Assembly: GCF_022549355.1 (NCBI RefSeq)
Contig: NZ_JAKZGL010000002.1
Coordinates: 1 to 64,000, forward strand
DNA: 64,000 bases
Origin: Acinetobacter sp. NIPH 2699
Lineage (GTDB): Bacteria > Pseudomonadota > Gammaproteobacteria > Pseudomonadales > Moraxellaceae
Direction: 5' to 3'
Shown: piece by piece, positions 57,941-64,000 of the stretch
Numbering within the stretch: the stretch's first letter is position 1
How the letters are laid out: every line of letters begins with the position of its first letter
Made by a program: the position numbers and the translations under genes
Notes under the pieces: model-generated
Databases searched by the model: none
What the model was told of the DNA's origin: nothing
The model's input: the letters and a program-made list of their open reading frames with translations, nothing else

Positions 57941-59104
57941 ATGACTCGACACAACAACATTTACCGAGTGCTATGGGCAAGTTTGTTGATGTGTTGGGGG
58001 CATACACTTCATGCTGCTCCCTCTGGTTGGGGCGATGACACCACATCACGTAGTGCTGAAGTGCCGATTGAGTCGATTCAACAGTTTGTGCAGATTTATG
58101 GCATTGTTCGAGATAACTATGTCGATAAAAAATCAGATGATGTTTTATTTCAGCAATCGATTAAAGGTTTGGTGAGTGGTTTAGATAATTATTCACGTTA
58201 CTTATCTGCTGAAGAGTACCGTCAACTGATTCAATATACCGAAGGTGATTTGGCCTCGGTCGATTTTAATTTAAATTATGATGCCCATACAAAATTGTGG
58301 CAGATTCAGGGTTTAAAAACAGGTTCGGATTCGAATAAGCTGGGTTTGCGCAATGGGCAAATCATTCTCAAAATTGATAATCAAGAATTAAAAAGTTTAA
58401 ACCAAGACCAAGTACAAGGTTTATTGTATGGCTCAATTGGCAGCACCGTACAAATTTTGCCAGAAAACAATATGAGTACGCTGATCTTGGTCAGAAATAA
58501 GAAAGTCGAAACAGATATAGAACCTGTTTTATTACAAAATCAAGTGTTGATCCTTAAAATCAGGGTTTTTCAGCAAGATACGGCCAATGAAATTAAGCGA
58601 CTGATCGAAGAATTTGGTTCGAATAAGTTAAGAGCCGTGGTGTTGGATTTACGCAATAATCCGGGTGGTTTACTTTCAGCAGCCGTTGAATCCGCAGATT
58701 TATTTTTGGACCAAGGTTTGATCGTGACCACCAAGAGCCGTTCCGAAGGCGATCAGCAATTTCAGGCTCTCCCTTCTAATGAGTTTCAGAAACTTAAATT
58801 AGGAATACTGATTAATCGTCGTTCGGCATCGGCAGCTGAAGTCTTTACAGCCGCATTAAAAGAGCATAAACGTGCATGGGTGGTTGGAGAAAATAGTTAC
58901 GGTAAAGGTGTGGTACAAAAGCTCTTTCCATTACCAAGTGGTGCTGCGCTACAAATGACAGTATCTCACTATTACACACCGAAAGATCAGATGATAGAAG
59001 GGCAAGGGATACAGCCAAATCAAAGCTATGCTCTGCAGCCTGAAATGAAAGAAGACTATTATTTAGAGCATATCAGCGAGTTAGTCCTGAAAAGTAAGCC
59101 TTAA
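57941..59104 (+). CDS. ctpA: C-terminal processing protease (S41 family)
   Basis: 387 residues. A Sec signal (to about residue 27) is followed by a degenerate PDZ domain (about 100-185; SNKLGLRNGQIILKI) and an S41 protease core with catalytic Ser in RRSASAAEVF and Lys in YGKGVVQKLF. Tail-specific protease in the periplasm; the best matching name is CtpA. It follows gpmI and may be read from the same promoter. Confidence 0.87.
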   Translation: MTRHNNIYRVLWASLLMCWGHTLHAAPSGWGDDTTSRSAEVPIESIQQFVQIYGIVRDNYVDKKSDDVLFQQSIKGLVSGLDNYSRYLSAEEYRQLIQYTEGDLASVDFNLNYDAHTKLWQIQGLKTGSDSNKLGLRNGQIILKIDNQELKSLNQDQVQGLLYGSIGSTVQILPENNMSTLILVRNKKVETDIEPVLLQNQVLILKIRVFQQDTANEIKRLIEEFGSNKLRAVVLDLRNNPGGLLSAAVESADLFLDQGLIVTTKSRSEGDQQFQALPSNEFQKLKLGILINRRSASAAEVFTAALKEHKRAWVVGENSYGKGVVQKLFPLPSGAALQMTVSHYYTPKDQMIEGQGIQPNQSYALQPEMKEDYYLEHISELVLKSKP

Positions 59105-59110
59105 TGCAAT

Positions 59111-59140
59111 GAAGCCCCTGATCATCAGGGGCTTCAATTT
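59111..59140. terminator. bidirectional terminator between ctpA and pilR
   Basis: Perfect 11-bp stem GAAGCCCCTGA / TCAGGGGCTTC with loop TCA, followed by AATTTTTAA. Both ctpA and pilR end here. Confidence 0.8.
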
Positions 59141-59147
59141 TTAAGGA

Positions 59148-60578
59148 TTATTCATCCTCTTCGGTATCTAAGCCGAATTTCTTTAACCGATAGCGTAAAG
59201 AGCGGAAGGTCATGCCTAATTTCTTAGCGGCTAAGGTTCGATTCCAATGGGTTAAGTTAAGCGCATTGAGCAGAACTTCTTTCTCAATATTTTCTAAATA
59301 ACGTTCTAAGCCCTCAGGTGGAAGCTTTTTAGAACTGGTGCTTGGGCTGGCTGAATATTGTGCTTGTTCCGCATCTTCTTGAGCATAGAAAGATGCTGTC
59401 GGCATCGAGATCGGGCTACGTAGAGGCGCTGTCTGTAAGTGCGCTAGGTCAATGCTGTTATCATCGCTGAGCGTCATGGCTCGTTCAATGATATTGCGCA
59501 ATTCACGGACATTGCCAGGGAAGTATTGCTGTAGTAAGAACTGTTCAGCACGAGCTGATAAGGATTTAGCCGATAAATCCCATTCCTGACTAATTCTCTG
59601 GATGAAGTGATTGGCCAATAACAGGATATCTTGCCCGCGTTCACGTAAGGGAGGAAGTACAATATCCATCACATGAATACGGAAAAATAAATCTTGTCTA
59701 AATCGGCCTTGTTGAACCAACTGTTCGAGATCTTGGTGGCTGGCACTAATCACCCGAAAATCAACATCAATTTCCTGATCTGAACCAACAGGGCGAATTC
59801 TCTTTTCCTGTACTGCACGCAGTAATTTAACCTGCATATTCAATGGCAGTTCAGCAATTTCATCTAAAAATAAACTACCGCCATGTGCAGAAAGAATTAA
59901 GCCTTGTTTGTCTTGAGTCGCCCCAGTAAAGCTGCCCTTTTTATGTCCAAATAACTCGCTCTCCATCAATTCAGTTGGAATCGCGCCACAGTTAATGGCG
60001 ATAAATGGCCCTTCACTACGATTGCTTAGACGGTGGACGAGATTTGCGACGACCTCTTTGCCTGTTCCTGACTCACCTGTAATAAATACAGGGGCTTGAG
60101 AACGCGCAATTTTCTTTAACGCGATACGTAACTGTTGAATTGGAGCTGAGCGCCCAATCAGCAGTTTATTTTCTAAAGCGGTTTCAGCCGCCTCTTGTTC
60201 AGGTTGCGGTCGATTCAAGGCTTTTTGGATCAATTGATCCAAATGCTTTTGATTGACTGGTTTGCTGACAAAATCAAATGCCCCAGCTTTTAAGGCTGCA
60301 ATCGCAATGTCCATATTGCCATAAGCGGTGAGTACAGCGATGGGTGTATTGGGATGATTCTGAGTGACGTGTTTGACTAAATCTAAACCGTTGCCATCTG
60401 GGAGGTTCAAATCTGTTAGACAAGCGTCATACTGAAACTCTGTGAAAAACTTTTTGGCTTGCTCAACACGGTAGGCGAGATGTGTCTTGATGCCCATTCG
60501 TGCAAGCGTCATTTGCATTAAGAGACACAAGTCCTCTTCATCGTCTACCAGCAAGACGAGTGGTTGTTTAGTTGTCAT
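59148..60578 (-). CDS. pilR: sigma-54 response regulator PilR
   Basis: 476 residues, NtrC type. The receiver domain has the Asp in ACLTDLNLPDGNG; the AAA+ domain has Walker A GESGTGKEVVANL, GSFTGA (in place of GAFTGA, as in other PilR proteins) and Walker B SLFLDEIAELP; a Fis-type HTH follows (NRTLAAKKLGMTFRSLRYRL). With PilS it drives pilA type IV pilus transcription from a sigma-54 promoter. Located directly downstream of pilS. Confidence 0.93.
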   Translation of the reverse strand: MTTKQPLVLLVDDEEDLCLLMQMTLARMGIKTHLAYRVEQAKKFFTEFQYDACLTDLNLPDGNGLDLVKHVTQNHPNTPIAVLTAYGNMDIAIAALKAGAFDFVSKPVNQKHLDQLIQKALNRPQPEQEAAETALENKLLIGRSAPIQQLRIALKKIARSQAPVFITGESGTGKEVVANLVHRLSNRSEGPFIAINCGAIPTELMESELFGHKKGSFTGATQDKQGLILSAHGGSLFLDEIAELPLNMQVKLLRAVQEKRIRPVGSDQEIDVDFRVISASHQDLEQLVQQGRFRQDLFFRIHVMDIVLPPLRERGQDILLLANHFIQRISQEWDLSAKSLSARAEQFLLQQYFPGNVRELRNIIERAMTLSDDNSIDLAHLQTAPLRSPISMPTASFYAQEDAEQAQYSASPSTSSKKLPPEGLERYLENIEKEVLLNALNLTHWNRTLAAKKLGMTFRSLRYRLKKFGLDTEEDE

Positions 60579-60599
60579 TCCCCGAAAAACCTAATTTAA

Positions 60600-62165
60600 T
60601 CAATTAATTATTGAGCACTCAATCCTGAAGCATGCTCCTTGTTGTCGCTCTACATAAGTGAGCTTTGCATGATTTGCCTCACAAAATGTATGAGACAAAT
60701 ACAATCCTAAACCAGTTCCTTTAATTTCGGTACTAAAAAATGGTTTAAACAGCTGAGAAAGGTCACGTTTTGCAACGCCAGTACCAAAATCAATGACATC
60801 AATGCACGTTCGCCCTTCATTTGAGTGAACTTCAATCTCAATATAAGGGGCATCTGAGGCATTATGTCGCAATGCATTTCGAATTAAATTAATCAGCACT
60901 TGGCGTAATTGTTTGTCATCAAATAAAACGTGGACCTGTTCAGGAAGATTGAGCTGAATCATGTGTTTGACATCAGCTAAGTCTTCATTGCAGAGACTCT
61001 CAAAGAACATGTTTAGATCAATAATTTGAGGCTCTGTCGGCTTGTTACGTGCCATCGATAAGGTATCTTGCACAATGCAGTCAATCCGCTTGGCTTGCTT
61101 GCTAATCATGCGTGATAACATTTCTTGTTGATGGGCATCACTGGCTTTGAATAACTCATTGGCTTGAACAATCGCCGCCAAAGGATTACGAATTTCATGG
61201 GCAATGCTAGCCGAGAGTTGCCCAAGCGCAGCTAATTTTAATTGTTGTACTTGTTGCGTGAGTTTCTGCGCATCTTTTAAAACCAATAACACCAGCGCTT
61301 GTTCGGGAACGATCAAATGTTTAACCCGAATATTGACGGTATACAGACTTTGTTGTGACTCAAATGTAAATTGTTCACCATCCTCTAAGTCACTAAATTT
61401 AATCAGTTCAAATAAATCGGGTTGCCACTTCATGAGAGGCGTTTTTTCGGTCGAGACAGGCACGTGAATGCCTAACAGGGTATTGGCGGCTGGATTGGTC
61501 AATACAATATGATTGCTTTCATCTAGCACCAAATAGCCATCTTCAATTTGTTCAAGAATATAGCGGTTAATATTCTGGAGTTGGTGGATTTCAATGGATT
61601 GATGAAAGGTCAAGGCTTCTAAAAGATTAAAACGTTGTACCGCAATACGACCAATCGCAAATACCACGAAAAAGAGAAATGCCAGCAGAAGGCTATTGCC
61701 CAAATGATTTAAGTTGTTGTAATCGAGGAAATTGCCAATAAACCGTTGGTAAACCACCATGATGACAGCAAAAAGGGTAATAATCAGGGAAAGTCGAGCA
61801 TCGAGTAAGATCGCGGATGAAAAAATAATAATGACGTAGAGTAAGCTGAGTTGCAGATTGGGGCCACCTGCTGAAAAGGTGATGATACTTAAGCAGATCA
61901 CATCAATGATGAAGATCAATATCAGCTGTTTATTAATTTGTGATGGAACCAATCTTAGAAATAAAAGCTGACTGATATTGAGCGTCACATAAGCAATCAG
62001 CGTATAGAAATATAAAGATGGGTAAATATAATTGTTGGAGAGTTGCTCAGCAGTTAACAGATAAATAAGCAGTAAGCTAACGGAAATAATCAGACGATAT
62101 CCGCTATACCAAGTGCCTAGTTGGTAAATGGTTTGTGACACTGAGGATGCAATTTTTCCCAACAT
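60600..62165 (-). CDS. pilS: sensor histidine kinase PilS
   Basis: 521 residues. Six N-terminal membrane helices (about 22-185) are followed by a PAS-like domain and a kinase core with the H box IAHEIRNPLAAIVQA and N/G boxes NLIRNALRHNA and GTGLGLYLSHTF. It senses PilA in the membrane and phosphorylates PilR. Gene order gacA - pilS - pilR on the minus strand. Confidence 0.92.
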   Translation of the reverse strand: MLGKIASSVSQTIYQLGTWYSGYRLIISVSLLLIYLLTAEQLSNNYIYPSLYFYTLIAYVTLNISQLLFLRLVPSQINKQLILIFIIDVICLSIITFSAGGPNLQLSLLYVIIIFSSAILLDARLSLIITLFAVIMVVYQRFIGNFLDYNNLNHLGNSLLLAFLFFVVFAIGRIAVQRFNLLEALTFHQSIEIHQLQNINRYILEQIEDGYLVLDESNHIVLTNPAANTLLGIHVPVSTEKTPLMKWQPDLFELIKFSDLEDGEQFTFESQQSLYTVNIRVKHLIVPEQALVLLVLKDAQKLTQQVQQLKLAALGQLSASIAHEIRNPLAAIVQANELFKASDAHQQEMLSRMISKQAKRIDCIVQDTLSMARNKPTEPQIIDLNMFFESLCNEDLADVKHMIQLNLPEQVHVLFDDKQLRQVLINLIRNALRHNASDAPYIEIEVHSNEGRTCIDVIDFGTGVAKRDLSQLFKPFFSTEIKGTGLGLYLSHTFCEANHAKLTYVERQQGACFRIECSIIN

Positions 62166-62182
62166 AGGCGATTCACAAGTGT

Positions 62183-62818
62183 TTAAGGTTTAATGAGTCC
62201 ATAACGAATCGCAAGATGGGTGAGTTTGACATCACTATCAATTGCCAGTTTTTCAAAAATACGATAACGATAGGTGTTGACCGTCTTCACACTTACAAAT
62301 AATTTATCCGCAATTTCTTGAGCGCTAATACAGTTGACCACCATCATTGCCACTTGCATTTCACGTTCAGACAAAGCATCAAAAGGGGATTGTTGTGTAT
62401 CAGAAAGATAGGAGCTGGCCAGTTGTTCAGCAATGTCAGCACTGAAATATTTACCACCCAGCATCACTTTGTTAATCGCACGAACCATTTCCGCAATCGG
62501 TGCACCTTTGGTAATGTATCCTTTTGCACCAGCTTTAAGTAAAAGTGACGGATAAGGTTCCTCGGCTAAACCACTCACAGCAATGACTTTGGTCTCAGGC
62601 GCACTTTGTAATAAGCGTCGTGTGGTTTCTACACCACCAATCCCCGGCATGTTTACATCCAGAAGCACAACCTGAGGGTGTTTTTGACGAACGATCGCGA
62701 TCGCGTCTTCTCCAGATTCGGCCTGTCCAATGACCTCAACTTCTGGGTGGTCTTCTAACATACGACAAATACCTGTGCGTACGAGTTCATGATCATCAAC
62801 AACGAGAACAGTGATCAA
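62183..62818 (-). CDS. gacA: GacA/UvrY response regulator
   Basis: 211 residues, NarL/LuxR class. The start is a TTG at 62818 giving MITVLVVDDHELVRTG; the AAGGAGGT ribosome site sits 5 bases before it and rules out the upstream TTG at 62836. The phosphoacceptor is D54 (VVLLDVNMPG) and the C-terminal HTH reads ISAQEIADKLFVSVKTVNTYRYRIFEKL. GacA normally activates only the Rsm/Csr sRNAs, and one candidate with a GacA box is at 4264-4384 in this window. The cognate sensor GacS is not adjacent. Confidence 0.9.
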   Translation of the reverse strand: MITVLVVDDHELVRTGICRMLEDHPEVEVIGQAESGEDAIAIVRQKHPQVVLLDVNMPGIGGVETTRRLLQSAPETKVIAVSGLAEEPYPSLLLKAGAKGYITKGAPIAEMVRAINKVMLGGKYFSADIAEQLASSYLSDTQQSPFDALSEREMQVAMMVVNCISAQEIADKLFVSVKTVNTYRYRIFEKLAIDSDVKLTHLAIRYGLIKP

Positions 62819-63026
62819 GAAGACCTCCTTTATCAAAAAATTGGTTTTTTGTTACATAAAGCAAAATTAGCTTGCAATGAAATGACAAAATTAGCAATGC
62901 TATTCTTCATTTTAAGAGAATAGTTGTACACAATTGTGTCTATAAAAGCTTTACCCAATATGCTCAAATGTAAGGCATAATGATAGTAAGCGCAAATGTG
63001 CAGCATCCTGAGTTGAGTATTGTGTC

Positions 63027-64000
63027 GTGAAAAATGCTAAAAAATCTGTCATGCATGTCTTAGGCATGTCTATCTTGTTGGCTTGGAGTTCAACAAGTTT
63101 TGCTGAATTAGTTGTCAATAACAATTCAGCGTCTTCGATTGAGAGTGGTTCAGCCTCATTGAGCTGGTCGGCCAGTGATGTCAATCAACTGATGAACGAT
63201 GATGAGTCATTGGAGCTGCTTGCTCCACAAGGTTCTACGTCGGTAACGACGACGTTACGTAGTGGTGGTTCTGCTACGATTAGTTCATCCTCAACGCCGC
63301 AACAAAGTGTTCAAATCCGCGATACTTCTGGCTCAATCAGTCAACCCTCGGTCAATGCACGTGCTGCATTGGTGATGGATGCGCAAACCGGTGAAGTGCT
63401 GTATAGCAAAAATACCAACTCAGCTTTGCCAATTGCATCAATCACCAAAGTCATGACAGCCGTGGTTACTGCTGATGCTCGATTGAACATGTCGGAAGAA
63501 ATTACCTTACAGAGCATTGATTTTGCTGGTGCGGGTGGGAAAAACTCAAGTTCTACACTGCGCGCAGGCGATAGTATGAATCGAGCAGAATTATTGTTAT
63601 TCGCTTTGATGAAATCAGAAAATCCTGCTGCTGCTGCTTTAGCGCGGACTTACCCAGGTGGGCGTACGGCTTTTTATGCAGCGATGAACAGCAAAGCAAA
63701 ACAATTGGGGATGACCGCGACGCATTATGTGGAGTCAACAGGTTTACATCCTGGCAATGTTTCATCGGCACGTGACTTAGGCATTCTGGTCAGTACCGCA
63801 TCGCAGTATGGCTTGATACGCCAATTTTCAACCACACCGACCTATGATTTTAATCTCGGTTATCGTGTGTTGAAGTCAAACAATACCAACGCGCTTGTAC
63901 GCAATGGTGGCTGGAATATTAATTTGTCTAAAACTGGCTATATCAATGAAGCAGGACGCTGTGTGGTGATGCATACCACCGTGAATTCACGTCCAGCGGT
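63027..64000 (+). CDS. pbpG: D-alanyl-D-alanine endopeptidase PBP7/8-like (partial, runs off the window)
   Basis: Open frame from a GTG at 63027 to the window end, 324 codons. Signal peptide (to about residue 26, TSFAE), a ~90-residue Ser/Thr-rich linker, then the penicilloyl-serine transferase core: SxxK as S138-I-T-K141, SxN as S197-E-N199 and KTG as K302-T-G304. Class C PBP7/8 family enzymes cut peptidoglycan cross-links; in A. baumannii pbpG is linked to serum resistance (from memory). The 3' end is missing. Confidence 0.85.
   Translation, partial: MKNAKKSVMHVLGMSILLAWSSTSFAELVVNNNSASSIESGSASLSWSASDVNQLMNDDESLELLAPQGSTSVTTTLRSGGSATISSSSTPQQSVQIRDTSGSISQPSVNARAALVMDAQTGEVLYSKNTNSALPIASITKVMTAVVTADARLNMSEEITLQSIDFAGAGGKNSSSTLRAGDSMNRAELLLFALMKSENPAAAALARTYPGGRTAFYAAMNSKAKQLGMTATHYVESTGLHPGNVSSARDLGILVSTASQYGLIRQFSTTPTYDFNLGYRVLKSNNTNALVRNGGWNINLSKTGYINEAGRCVVMHTTVNSRPA

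Noticed and set aside
62951..63184. 77-codon minus-strand frame upstream of and inside pbpG
   Set aside because: It overlaps the signal peptide and linker of pbpG in the opposite sense and shows no start signals or motif.

Overview
The window looks like a chromosomal segment of an Acinetobacter species (Gammaproteobacteria, Moraxellaceae). The base composition is AT-leaning (about 40% G+C by eye). The 3' end of a 23S rRNA gene and the 5S rRNA gene are typical of Acinetobacter. The gene order parC - fadD - ppa - comM - glnK - amtB - nrdR - ribD - adenine methylase - ribE - holC - pepA - lptFG - gpmI - ctpA - pilRS - gacA - pbpG is one I associate from memory with the A. baumannii group. I cannot name the species.

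Layout. 1-576: end of an rRNA operon (23S, 5S, terminator). 763-12206: mostly single genes, namely a Na/Pi cotransporter-like protein, cysK, a lytic transglycosylase lipoprotein, a DUF2798 membrane protein, a phytase-like esterase lipoprotein, an MFS exporter, a YgiQ radical SAM protein, a DUF2726 protein and RidA. Between the transglycosylase and DUF2798 genes, on the minus strand, lies an unannotated sRNA-like element with four GGA stem-loops and a GacA-type upstream site. 12261-16494: a creB-creC-creD envelope-stress locus split by two small genes, with a CreB tag before creD. 16793-26141: dinB and a GH25 lysozyme, a DHA2 exporter, a lipoprotein gene behind a four-unit Pho box, a LOG-family gene, a TerC/CBS transporter, YchJ and a TRIC-type channel.

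26246-32400 is the accessory part. It holds a secreted 1553-residue RHS protein with a variable C-terminal domain, a small overlapping membrane protein, a displaced second C-terminal module with its own small membrane protein, and a third, decayed RHS tip containing a 39-bp inverted repeat. It resembles a polymorphic toxin/immunity locus, but the end domain is not one I recognise.

32503-64000 is mostly conserved genome: parC, fadD, ppa, an OprD-like porin, two TorF-type porins with sigma-54 promoters (the second broken by an in-frame stop), an uninterrupted comM (the usual AbaR island site), ubiK, glnK-amtB, nrdR-ribD-adenine methylase, glpF, ribE, holC-pepA, lptFG, gpmI-ctpA, pilSR and gacA. 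The start of pbpG runs off the right end.

Regulation ties several parts together. GacA (62183-62818) probably drives the CsrA-titrating sRNA near 4.3 kb. PhoB probably controls one, perhaps two, of the phosphate-linked lipoproteins. CreBC probably controls creD. Sigma-54 (with NtrC or a similar activator) probably controls the TorF porins and possibly glnK-amtB. No tRNA gene, CRISPR array or complete insertion sequence was seen.
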